Origin: an uncultured Bacteroidales bacterium
GTDB lineage: Bacteria; Bacteroidota; Bacteroidia; Bacteroidales; Bacteroidaceae
Length of the DNA: 64,000 nucleotides
Assembly: GCA_937995875.1 (NCBI GenBank)
Contig: CALKIW010000189.1
Coordinates: 1 to 64,000 of the forward strand
Direction: 5' to 3'
Within the stretch, counting starts at the first letter, position 1; each line of letters opens with the position of its first letter. Position numbers and translations under genes: made by a program. Under the pieces are notes generated by a model. That model searched no databases and had not been told where the DNA came from. It worked only from the letters and a program-made list of their open reading frames with translations. Shown here in pieces: positions 8,013 to 16,016 of the stretch.

Positions 8013-10333
8013 AAATATACCGTGTAATCATCTGCCTATTGACGTTAGCATTGCTGTCGGCCTGCTCGACCACAAAGGGCATTCCCGACGACGACCAACT
8101 GTTCATAGGCCTATCGAAAATAGAATACGATGCTCCGGAGAAGGGCAAGAACTTTGTCGCAACCCAAGAGGAAGTCGAGGCAGCCCTTGCCACTGCTCCC
8201 AATGGGGCGCTTTTCGAGAGCAGCAAGATACGTTCGCCATTCCTTTTCGGATTGTGGATATGGAATGAGTATGTGGATGCCGAAGACGGTTTTGGCAAAT
8301 GGATGCGCAATACATTCGGCTCCAAGCCCGTCTTGATGAGTTGGGTTAATCCCGAACTGCGTGCATCGGTAGCGAAGGAGGTGTTGCGTACTCACGGTTA
8401 TTTTCGGGGAAGCGTCGACCATGAGGTTGTCGAGCAGCGCAATCCCAAGAAGGCTAAGATAGGCTATAAGGTGAATATGGGGCACCTGTTCACCATAGAC
8501 AGCATCAGTTACGGTGGTTTTCAGGCTAATGCCGACAGCTTGATAGACAGCACGATGACCGAGTCTTTGATTAAGAAAGACGACCCTTTCGAGGTGTCCA
8601 CCCTTGAGGGAGAGAAGCAACGTATCAGCAAGTTGCTCCGTAACAATGGTTTTTATTATTATCAACCGTCCTATTCATCCTATCTTGCCGACACACTTTC
8701 TGTTCCCGGCAAGGTGCTTTTGAAATTGCAGCAACATTCCAACATTCCCGAAGCCGCTAAACGCAAATGGCACATCGGAAAGATCGCGATAGAGATGCGC
8801 AAGCAGTTTATGGAGCAGCTTCATGATACTGTAAACCGTCGCTTCCTTACCGTCAGATACAATGGGCATCGCACGCCGGTGCGCACCTCCGTGATACTCC
8901 GCTCTATGGGGCTTCGCCCTCGCCAGCTTTACAACTATACCGACCATCAGGAAAGTCTTGCCCGACTCACGAGCACCGGTATGTTCAGCATAATCGATTT
9001 TAATTTTACTCCTCGCGACACGACGGGGATGAGCGATACGCTCGACTTGAAGCTGAACTGTGTACTCGACAAGCCCTACGATTTTTATGTAGAGACCAAT
9101 GTGATGGGCAAAACCAACAACCGATTTGGTCCCGGTGCGGTTGTCGGTCTTACCAAGCGCAACGCCTTCCGGGGAGGCGAACTGCTGGATATCAATCTTC
9201 GCGGCAGCTATGAGTGGCAGACGGGGCATCGCGCTGAGGGCACATCGTCCCGATTCAACAGTTATGAATACGGATTCGACGTGTCGTTGCATTTCCCACG
9301 ACTCGTGATGCCCTTCAGTAAAAAAATCCATCGACGCTTGCGTCGCCGTTTCCGTCGCAACCATTATTTCTCCACACCGACAACAATACTCAAACTTTCT
9401 TCTGACATCATCAACCGGGCAGACTATTTTAAACGTCACGTGCAGTCAGGAGAGTGGACCTATAACATTCAGCCCTCGCCAACCGTCAGGCATCAGTTTA
9501 GTCCGCTCATTTTTTCCTATGAACACATGAGAAGCACCACCCATGCTTTCGATTCCATCATGGAGAAGAATCCTTATTTGTATTATACCATGCGCAATCA
9601 GTTTATACCCAAGTTGCAATATGTCTTCACCTACACCAGTCCCACCAGCTATCGCAACCCTATATGGTGGCAAACCACGGTGAGCGAGTCTGCCAACTTG
9701 ATGTCGCTGGGCTATATGATAGGCGGGAGCAAATGGAGCAACAAGGACAAACGCCTGTTTGGCAATCCGTATGCACAGTTCGTCAAGTTGGAGACCGAGC
9801 TTGTAAAAACGTGGCGACTGTCGGAGCGTAGCAGCTTGGTGGCCCACTTCAACGCCGGCGCAATATGGAGCTACGGCAACTCTTCCGGTGCTCCCTACAG
9901 CGAGCAATTCTACGTGGGTGGAGCCAACAGCATCCGAGCTTTCACCGTGAGGTTTATAGGACCGGGCAGCTATCACACTGCGGGAGATTCCTATATCTCA
10001 TACCTTGACCAGACCGGCGATATCCGTTTGCTGGCCAATCTGGAATATCGTCCCCGCCTTTTTGGAAATCTCTATGGTGCGTTGTTCCTCGATGCTGGTA
10101 ATGTTTGGGAGATGCACAGCAGCTATCGTGAGGGCGGAAAGTTCAAGTTGAAAAACCTTCCTAAGGAGATGGCGCTCGGCACAGGTGTCGGCCTACGCTA
10201 CGATTTAGACTTCCTCGTCATCCGTGTGGACTGGGGCTTAGGGCTGCACGTGCCTTACAAGTCGGGCTTCTACAACGTGGGCTCTTTCAAAGACAGCCAG
10301 AGTCTCCATTTTGCAATCGGCTATCCGTTCTGA
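8009..10333 (+). CDS. tamL: TamL: lipoprotein BamA/TamA-family outer-membrane barrel
   Basis: A 774-residue outer-membrane protein of the BamA/TamA superfamily. It begins with a lipoprotein signal (LLTLALLSACSTT, Cys at about residue 19), which marks the Bacteroidetes-specific TamL form rather than TamA. The middle contains POTRA-like segments (about 100-360), and the C-terminal half is the surface-antigen barrel, with the late-barrel signature GGANSIRAF at about residue 645 and a terminal aromatic residue (GYPF). It overlaps tamB by four bases and should work with it in outer-membrane assembly or lipid transport. Confidence 0.9.
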   Translation: MKIYRVIICLLTLALLSACSTTKGIPDDDQLFIGLSKIEYDAPEKGKNFVATQEEVEAALATAPNGALFESSKIRSPFLFGLWIWNEYVDAEDGFGKWMRNTFGSKPVLMSWVNPELRASVAKEVLRTHGYFRGSVDHEVVEQRNPKKAKIGYKVNMGHLFTIDSISYGGFQANADSLIDSTMTESLIKKDDPFEVSTLEGEKQRISKLLRNNGFYYYQPSYSSYLADTLSVPGKVLLKLQQHSNIPEAAKRKWHIGKIAIEMRKQFMEQLHDTVNRRFLTVRYNGHRTPVRTSVILRSMGLRPRQLYNYTDHQESLARLTSTGMFSIIDFNFTPRDTTGMSDTLDLKLNCVLDKPYDFYVETNVMGKTNNRFGPGAVVGLTKRNAFRGGELLDINLRGSYEWQTGHRAEGTSSRFNSYEYGFDVSLHFPRLVMPFSKKIHRRLRRRFRRNHYFSTPTTILKLSSDIINRADYFKRHVQSGEWTYNIQPSPTVRHQFSPLIFSYEHMRSTTHAFDSIMEKNPYLYYTMRNQFIPKLQYVFTYTSPTSYRNPIWWQTTVSESANLMSLGYMIGGSKWSNKDKRLFGNPYAQFVKLETELVKTWRLSERSSLVAHFNAGAIWSYGNSSGAPYSEQFYVGGANSIRAFTVRFIGPGSYHTAGDSYISYLDQTGDIRLLANLEYRPRLFGNLYGALFLDAGNVWEMHSSYREGGKFKLKNLPKEMALGTGVGLRYDLDFLVIRVDWGLGLHVPYKSGFYNVGSFKDSQSLHFAIGYPF

Positions 10334-10432
10334 CAAGGCATTTTTTGCGCAGGGTTTTGTCTAAGAAAATAAACAGACCGCAGCACGATGACGCGGTGCA
10401 TCGGCACCTATCCAACAGATGAAAACTGAGAC

Positions 10433-11053
10433 ATGGAAGACAGGCTCTTTATTGTAAACAAGCAAACACTGGCTCGATTGAGAGTGGCGCTGATACTCAT
10501 TTTTATAATTATGTTCTATTATAGCTTTCGTGGAACGATTATAAATATGGGCTATGATAATCCTCTGTTCATGTTGATTTATCCGGTCATACAGTCGTCG
10601 CTGTTCAACGGGCTCGTTGCCTTTGCGCTCATGTTGGCGAAAGGCTTGTTTTATTTTGAACTCATGAAGCAGTTTCAGCAGTGTGACAGCAAGGCTCATC
10701 TGATATGCCTCTGCATTATCGTCATGTTGTCATCTATTTTTGTCTTGGGTTTCTTCCAGTCAATGCGATGGGTTGAGACAGGCGTAATCATCCCGAATAT
10801 CCTCCGCTTGCTCAACACCGTTTTCCTTCTGCTGCTATCTCTTGTCTTTGTCTCTCAGTATCGGGGCTATATGAAGTTGGCAGGTATATGCCTGTTGGCT
10901 TCAATCATCATTTCCTACGTCTTGTCCGTAGGGTTATTCTTCTTACTCCAAAACAATTACCCCACGACTTTGGGTATGGTGTTAAACCTGATGACGACAA
11001 CTTGCGAATGTCTGGCCTATTTCTTCTATTTCCGTTCATTCAAGTTGGAATAG
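10433..11053 (+). CDS. Six-helix integral membrane protein, function unknown
   Basis: A 206-residue protein that I do not recognise. Six hydrophobic stretches are visible (roughly residues 19-37, 45-65, 85-106, 118-138, 146-170 and 178-198), separated by short basic loops. No catalytic motif or known signature stands out. It lies 99 nt after tamL on the same strand and is followed by a convergent terminator, so it may be the last gene of the tamBL unit, although no separate promoter was identified. The start shown gives a short cytoplasmic N-terminus before helix 1. Confidence 0.7.
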   Translation: MEDRLFIVNKQTLARLRVALILIFIIMFYYSFRGTIINMGYDNPLFMLIYPVIQSSLFNGLVAFALMLAKGLFYFELMKQFQQCDSKAHLICLCIIVMLSSIFVLGFFQSMRWVETGVIIPNILRLLNTVFLLLLSLVFVSQYRGYMKLAGICLLASIIISYVLSVGLFFLLQNNYPTTLGMVLNLMTTTCECLAYFFYFRSFKLE

Positions 11054-11104
11054 TGTTTCCGCTTCAGGGTTTCTCACGTCTCCTGATCAACCGGACAAAC
11101 TAAA

Positions 11105-11136
11105 AGGGCCGAACTCCCAGCGAGGAGTCCGGCCCT
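11105..11136. terminator. Bidirectional terminator between convergent genes
   Basis: The stem AGGGCCGaACTCC pairs with GGAGTcCGGCCCT around a 6-nt loop, with one A/C mismatch. The left flank on the plus strand is TAAAA, so the minus-strand transcript ends in TTTTA. It separates the plus membrane protein from the minus nuclease gene. Confidence 0.75.
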
Positions 11137-11159
11137 AATGTTGTGTTCAGTCATCAGTT

Positions 11160-12287
11160 TTACCAGAAGTTCACAAGACTTCTATGTTCTCCGGAATTAA
11201 ATCCCGGCAGTTCTGCTCCTTCCCTATAGAACGTCACTCCCCAATATGAGGCATTAGCATTGCTGCGATCCGATTCCACTTTGCTTTCGATTTCGTCCGG
11301 CAGGTTGCAGAAGAAGTCGATGCCTGTCCGTTTCTCCAGCTCCGCGATGGTGATATATGCGGTGGAACTTCCCTTGTGATGAGGCGACCAGATGCCGAGT
11401 GCGTGGTATTCGTCTTTAGCCTTATCATAGGCCAGCAGTGCCATGTAGAAATATTTGGGCACGAGCAGGTTGCCACTGATCGAACGCCCTGCCACATCCT
11501 CTTTCTTGTCGATGGTGGCTGCCTTGATCACGTAAAGCGTGTCGCATCGATCGGCGTATCTTCTTACATCGCTTTCCAAAGAATTCCATACGCCACCGTT
11601 ATGGCTCTGAATTTGTGCCTGCATGTTGCTCAGGAAGAAAGTCTGGCTGTTATGTTCTCTCGTATTCACTCTGTCGCCCGAAGGGCACAGGTGTCCGCGC
11701 GAATAGCCGGAGCCTTTATATTGCTCCAAAGTGGTCCGATGTTGCCGATTTGTGATGTCCGGGTCTTCTCTGAAATTATCGTTACGTTTAACTTTATTAA
11801 CGAGATTATCAGCATACAGCTGATAGCAGGTCCATCGGTTGGCTTGCTTTTGTCCGTCCCATTCCAGCGAGAAATTCACTGCCGTAGCTCCATGTATGTC
11901 TCTTGCAGAATGGGTTATCTCGTATGTGAATTCCTCATCTCCTTGGTGCAGTCTTGGAAATTCCAGCCTCCACGCTTGCGGGTTTCTTTTAAGGTCGTCG
12001 CTGTTGTTGCAGTTTGCATTATTGGGATTGATTGTTGCTGTCCAGAATTCCACATGATGAATTTGGGAATAGAGGAAGTCTATCTCTCCGGTATTCTTGT
12101 CGTATATCTTGATGCCGAGCGAATCATTGCTTGGCGTAAAGATAACGCGCGCACTGTCTTGTGTGTCTTTTTCAAAATGAAATTGGTAGCCGGTCGTCAG
12201 TTCTACGGTCTTTACTTTCTTACCGGTTTGAGCCGACATGCCCATTGCCATGAATATGGTGACCAAATATAATAGTTGTCTTTTCAT
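11160..12287 (-). CDS. Secreted DNA/RNA non-specific endonuclease (NUC family)
   Basis: A 375-residue exported nuclease. A signal peptide (about residues 1-19, ending GMSAQ) is followed by about 80 residues of unknown fold and then the beta-beta-alpha-metal nuclease domain. The key block GYSRGHLCPSGDRV contains the general base His199, and the metal-binding Asn is N221 in FLSNMQAQ. Family members usually have DRGH, whereas here the first residue is Ser196. The enzyme should degrade DNA and RNA outside the cell or in the periplasm. It lies 38 nt downstream of a secreted OB-fold protein in the same direction, suggesting a joint role in extracellular nucleic-acid use or biofilm DNA turnover. Confidence 0.88.
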   Translation of the reverse strand: MKRQLLYLVTIFMAMGMSAQTGKKVKTVELTTGYQFHFEKDTQDSARVIFTPSNDSLGIKIYDKNTGEIDFLYSQIHHVEFWTATINPNNANCNNSDDLKRNPQAWRLEFPRLHQGDEEFTYEITHSARDIHGATAVNFSLEWDGQKQANRWTCYQLYADNLVNKVKRNDNFREDPDITNRQHRTTLEQYKGSGYSRGHLCPSGDRVNTREHNSQTFFLSNMQAQIQSHNGGVWNSLESDVRRYADRCDTLYVIKAATIDKKEDVAGRSISGNLLVPKYFYMALLAYDKAKDEYHALGIWSPHHKGSSTAYITIAELEKRTGIDFFCNLPDEIESKVESDRSNANASYWGVTFYREGAELPGFNSGEHRSLVNFW

Positions 12288-12325
12288 AATTTTCTAAATC
12301 AATCGTTGTGTGATGCGATCACTGA

Positions 12326-13600
12326 TTATTTAACATACTTCTTCCCGTTGATAATATACACTCCCTTAGTCATTTGACTTGGAGAAATTCGGCGCCCCAT
12401 CAGGTCATAGACGATGATGTTCTTGTTCTGCTCCATATTCATTTGATGGATGCCGGTTGGTGTCAGAGGAAGGAAGTCGGCTTGCATGTCGGCAGCAGGA
12501 TTGCCTGTGCGTTTGGAGGCCACATTGTGTATGGGAGAAAGATTGATGTCACCGTCGGGAGTTGAGTTGACAATGCCAAAGATGTCGTATTCCTTTCCCG
12601 ATTGAATACCGGCATATTCTGATACATTGAAAGTGTTGACCACGTTCACGGTGCCTGTGGCATCCTGTCCTTGTTGGTCATCGGCCATTTTTACGTTTTT
12701 GATAACCACCCAGTCGGCATAATGCTTGGACAGCTCTGTCGCTGTAATCTCAATGGGCTCCACGTTGGTCTCAGTCACCGGCTCGGCAGCAAGCAGCATA
12801 TAGGCGTTGGTGGTTGGGGATGCCGTGAAAGCGGGCATGTTGCCGATAACGGTTTTCTTGCCCGTGATGTAGCCGGCCACGTGTTGGTTGTAGGTCATTT
12901 TCTTATCAATGTTATACAAACAAACCGCACCCGTATTGTCGCGCAGATAAATATATTTGTCGTGTGCGAAAGTAACGCGTGCGTTTGCCTCTTCGCTCAA
13001 ATAGAGAGCAGCCACCTGACCGTCTTCCAGCGCGTTCAGCTCGGCAATGCTGGTCACGGAAACAATTTCTTCAGGCTTCGGCTCTATTGCTCCTCCCGAT
13101 CCTCCTTCGCCATAGTAAACCTTGATAGCCTTGATGTAAATGGCTTTAAGCGGATCGCTGTTGGTATAGACCAATTTGATTTCTCCGGCCGCACTTCCCG
13201 TGAAGATAGCTTCCGTAGATTCTTCGGTCAGATGATAGGCGTTGCCGTCGCTTGTGGCGTATGCGTTTCCTCCTACAGAGACTTCAAGCGTGGCCGAGAC
13301 AGAGCTGGCACCGCTGGTTTCCACAACGATTTTGGAAACTTGTTGCGTGATGTCGCCGGTCGATAGTGTGATGGACTTTGCGGGTTTGTTTTTACTGCCA
13401 ATCTGTTGGCCTTTAGTACTGTTGCTGCCCCAATAAATGTCTCCGGGCACTTGGATTGTCCAGTCGATAGAGCCGAGCTTCTCCGTGCCCTGACCGGTGA
13501 ACACCAAATTATTGAATTCGTAGCTGTATTCTTCTGCCCATACCGACGTGGTAACCCATGCCAGAAGAGACAGAACCATAAATCTTAAACTTTTCTTCAT
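12326..13600 (-). CDS. Secreted OB-fold-like protein with type IX secretion-like C-terminal tail
   Basis: A 424-residue secreted protein. It has a signal peptide (about 1-22), a beta-rich N-terminal region (about 25-165) rich in Ser, Thr and Gly, and a central domain (about 180-360). The central domain reads like the OB-fold, nucleic-acid-binding type modules found in Bacteroidetes secreted proteins (IYLRDNTGAVCLYN, HVAGYITGKK). The C-terminus, IIVYDLMGRRI followed by KGVYIINGKKYVK, matches the pattern of type IX secretion sorting tails. It is directly upstream of the secreted nuclease gene and probably co-transcribed with it. The molecular function is not known; the OB-fold reading is inference. 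Confidence 0.72.
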   Translation of the reverse strand: MKKSLRFMVLSLLAWVTTSVWAEEYSYEFNNLVFTGQGTEKLGSIDWTIQVPGDIYWGSNSTKGQQIGSKNKPAKSITLSTGDITQQVSKIVVETSGASSVSATLEVSVGGNAYATSDGNAYHLTEESTEAIFTGSAAGEIKLVYTNSDPLKAIYIKAIKVYYGEGGSGGAIEPKPEEIVSVTSIAELNALEDGQVAALYLSEEANARVTFAHDKYIYLRDNTGAVCLYNIDKKMTYNQHVAGYITGKKTVIGNMPAFTASPTTNAYMLLAAEPVTETNVEPIEITATELSKHYADWVVIKNVKMADDQQGQDATGTVNVVNTFNVSEYAGIQSGKEYDIFGIVNSTPDGDINLSPIHNVASKRTGNPAADMQADFLPLTPTGIHQMNMEQNKNIIVYDLMGRRISPSQMTKGVYIINGKKYVK

Positions 13601-14128
13601 TTTTAGTTTTTATTTGTTATATGGTTGATAGTTATAAATTGTATATTACATTATAGAAGGCTGATGAGCAATAGATTTTAGGTTGATTCCGGTAGCCTTT
13701 TGCTTTTCAGTTTCCAACAGTTAGATGTCAGGTCGATATTTTTGCAGCTTCATCTGCTGTATTCGAGACTTGCCCAACCCCCAACAGCGAACATTTTGGA
13801 AAAGGGAGCATAAAATTACATATAATATAACAAAAGTTGGCATTTTTAAGTTGCTTTTTCAAAACCACCCCTGTTTTTTAACATTTAAGCGACGCTTTTT
13901 TATAGATATGGTCGTTTTCCACTTGTCAGCTGATTTTATCTCCCCCATATTCTTAAAAGCGGCGTTGTGTTTATTTTTTCTTATATTTGTCTTCCTGCCC
14001 TTTTGCTTTTTTATTCTTTTTTCTCTAAAGAAAAACAAAACTTTCTTTACCCCAAAGGCCTGTAAGTCGCAGTTTTTGTGTAAATTTGCATACAGTGAAC
14101 AATTGATAAACTTCTAAACACATTACAA
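13601..14128. other. Divergent intergenic region, no gene seen
   Basis: This 528-bp AT-rich gap lies between divergent genes. A plus-strand reading of 130 codons (13725-14117) exists, but its composition is low-complexity Phe/Leu/Lys and it overlaps the promoter of the next gene, so it is not credible. The only clear signal is the -7 box at 14081. Confidence 0.6.
14081..14088 (+). promoter_or_regulatory. -7 box of the nucleotidyltransferase promoter
   Basis: TAAATTTG matches TAnnTTTG and lies 40 bases before the start codon. No clear -33 element was found at the usual spacing. Confidence 0.6.
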
Positions 14129-15040
14129 ATGAAACCAACATTGTTACTCCTTGCTGCCGGTATGGGGAGCCGCTATGGCGGGTTGAAGCAGCTGGACGGT
14201 CTGGGTCCCAATGGCGAGACCATCATGGACTATTCTATTTATGATGCCATCAAAGCCGGCTTCGGAAAGATTGTGTTTGTTATCCGTAAGGATTTCGAAC
14301 AGCAGTTCCGTGAGCAGGTGCTTTCAAAATACGAGGGACACATCCCCGCAGAGCTTGTTTTTCAGAGCTTGGATGCTCTTCCTGAGGGATTTTCCGTTCC
14401 GGAGGGGCGCGAGAAGCCTTGGGGCACTAACCATGCCGTGCTCATGGCTAAAGACGTGATCAAGGAGCCTTTCTGCGTAATCAACTGTGACGACTTCTAC
14501 AATCGCGACTGCTTCAAGGTGGTAGGCAAATTCTTGGCCGACCTGCCGGAGGGAAGCAAGAACCGCTACGCTATGGTCGGCTTCCGTGTGGGCAACACCC
14601 TGAGCGAGAATGGCACGGTGGCTCGCGGCATCTGCTCGAAAGACAGTGAGGGCAATCTGACCACCGTTGTGGAGCGCACGGAGATTGAGCGCCACGGCGA
14701 GGATATTCAATATAAGGACGACAACGGAGCATGGGTAACGGTGGCCGACAACACGCCGGTATCGATGAACGTATGGGGATTTACGCCCGACTATTTCGAT
14801 TACAGCGAAGACTATTTCAAGAGCTTCCTGTCTGATCCCAAGAATTTGGAGAACAAGAAGTCAGAATTCTTTATCCCGCTGATGGTCAATAAGCTCATCA
14901 ACGACAATACGGCTACGGTGAAGGTGCTCGACACCACCAGCAAATGGTTTGGTGTGACCTATGCTGCCGACCGTTCCGGTGTTGTGGAGAAAATACAGAA
15001 ACTTGTAGACGAGGGAGTTTACCCTGCAAAACTGTTCTAA
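14129..15040 (+). CDS. Sugar-1-phosphate nucleotidyltransferase family protein
   Basis: A 303-residue protein of the NTP_transferase fold. The N-terminal nucleotide-binding signature LLAAGMGSRYGGLKQ (about residues 6-20) is clear. The metal-binding aspartates are likely in VINCDDFYN (about residues 118-122). Such enzymes join a sugar phosphate or related group to a nucleoside triphosphate, releasing pyrophosphate, in cell-surface or nucleotide-sugar metabolism. The sugar cannot be assigned, and no pathway partner is adjacent. It appears monocistronic, with its own promoter and a terminator just downstream. Confidence 0.82.
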   Translation: MKPTLLLLAAGMGSRYGGLKQLDGLGPNGETIMDYSIYDAIKAGFGKIVFVIRKDFEQQFREQVLSKYEGHIPAELVFQSLDALPEGFSVPEGREKPWGTNHAVLMAKDVIKEPFCVINCDDFYNRDCFKVVGKFLADLPEGSKNRYAMVGFRVGNTLSENGTVARGICSKDSEGNLTTVVERTEIERHGEDIQYKDDNGAWVTVADNTPVSMNVWGFTPDYFDYSEDYFKSFLSDPKNLENKKSEFFIPLMVNKLINDNTATVKVLDTTSKWFGVTYAADRSGVVEKIQKLVDEGVYPAKLF

Positions 15041-15059
15041 AAACGCTGGTATAATCAGG

Positions 15060-15106
15060 AGAATGGCCGTGTGGTGCATGAGATTGTAGCATCGTGCGGC
15101 CATTCT
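15060..15106 (+). terminator. Terminator after the nucleotidyltransferase gene
   Basis: Arms AGAATGGCCG and CGGCCATTCT form a perfect 10-bp stem around a 27-nt loop that contains an inner TGC/GCA helix. GTTTAT follows. Confidence 0.7.
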
Positions 15107-15414
15107 GTTTATGCATCGTGCCGATAATGGGAATGGGCGACCCGCTTGTTTCGCCTTTGTTTTCTCATATTCCTGATAGGCGTGCTGCCTGCAAGAGATC
15201 GGCATGGCTGAACTGAAATTGGCCAATGATAGGATAGAAAGCACGCCACTGCATCTCTGCTCATGTCTATTCCGAATTGGAGTTGCCCGATGATAGGACA
15301 GAAAGCCTTTGCTAAATCATTATTTCCATGCTGTTTTTTCCTTTGTCGTCGATTTTTTTCGCTCGGCGTTAGCGTTGGAGACGACGACTTCCTGAGGTGT
15401 AGTCAACGATAAAA
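15107..15414. other. Gene-free stretch with a short degenerate duplication
   Basis: No gene is seen. GATGATAGGACAGAAAGC-like text occurs twice (about 15220-15241 and 15289-15308), each preceded by a GGCC or GCCC-like base run. Its meaning is unknown. Confidence 0.4.
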
Positions 15415-15790
15415 ACACCCCCTAAAAATGTTTACAAAAGGTCTGAAATGCTTCGCTTATTCTAAAATGAAAGGCAAATCAATTTGAATAGGTCCAAATT
15501 TTCGGTTTTCCACAACGTCTTGATTGTCTTTCGTTTATCTTCCCTCTCCCGTTTTAGGCACGCTGAGAGTTTTCTGGTGGCCCTGCGGTTGAGGCCTAAC
15601 CGTAGGGCCGAAAGGCCGTAGCCGCCTGCCCTTTAGACCCTTTTCGGAGTGCGGAGAGGCTTTAGTCGCAGAGCCATTAGGCTGTAATCGCAAATTCTTG
15701 AGATGTTTGTCGGCATTTCGTCCGGTTTTGATGATGGAAAACATAGCCCTTTTTGAGCTGGATGATGGAAGCAACCGAGATGTTTTTTAA
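15415..15790 (-). repeat. Dispersed intergenic element, copy C (minus orientation)
   Basis: The left module is recognised on the minus strand (CAGCTCAAAAAGGGCTATGT, complement of about 15736-15755), one base from copies A, B and E. The five-unit array is at 15585-15694 with unit lengths 22, 21, 23, 22 and 22. The right module is eroded but still shows AATAAGCGAA (minus strand, near 15450). The borders are approximate. Confidence 0.78.
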
Positions 15791-15821
15791 ACCAAAAAGA
15801 TTTATAATTCATATTTTATGA

Positions 15822-15977
15822 TTTTCAATTCACAATCATTTTCAATTCACAATTCACAATTTTCAATTCACAATAAGTCATGAGCATATCAACTCGTCAT
15901 CTTTCGAGAATTGGGAATGAACACTGGTCTACGATGAACTTAGGTCTACGATGGATTTCAAATGTGAATTGAAAATT
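15822..15977. repeat. AATTCACAA short direct and inverted repeats
   Basis: TTTTCAATTCACAA occurs three times (15822, 15839, 15860), with an extra TTCACAAT between. An inverted copy, GTGAATTGAAAATT, is at 15964-15977. A second direct repeat, GGTCTACGATG, occurs near 15923 and 15942. The inverted pair could form a long stem just upstream of the DHH promoter. Confidence 0.7.
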
Positions 15978-15999
15978 ATGCATTATGAATTAAAAAACT

Positions 16000-16007
16000 T
16001 ACCTTTG
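16000..16007 (+). promoter_or_regulatory. -7 box almost at the DHH start codon
   Basis: TACCTTTG fits TAnnTTTG and ends only 9 bases before the ATG at 16017, so the transcript should have a leader of only a few nucleotides. This also rules out the longer in-frame start at 15951. Confidence 0.65.
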
Positions 16008-16016
16008 CAGCTAATT

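Noticed and set aside
13725..14117. 130-codon plus-strand reading frame upstream of the nucleotidyltransferase gene
   Set aside because: Low-complexity Phe/Leu/Lys composition in AT-rich DNA; it overlaps the promoter of the next gene and shows no family signature.
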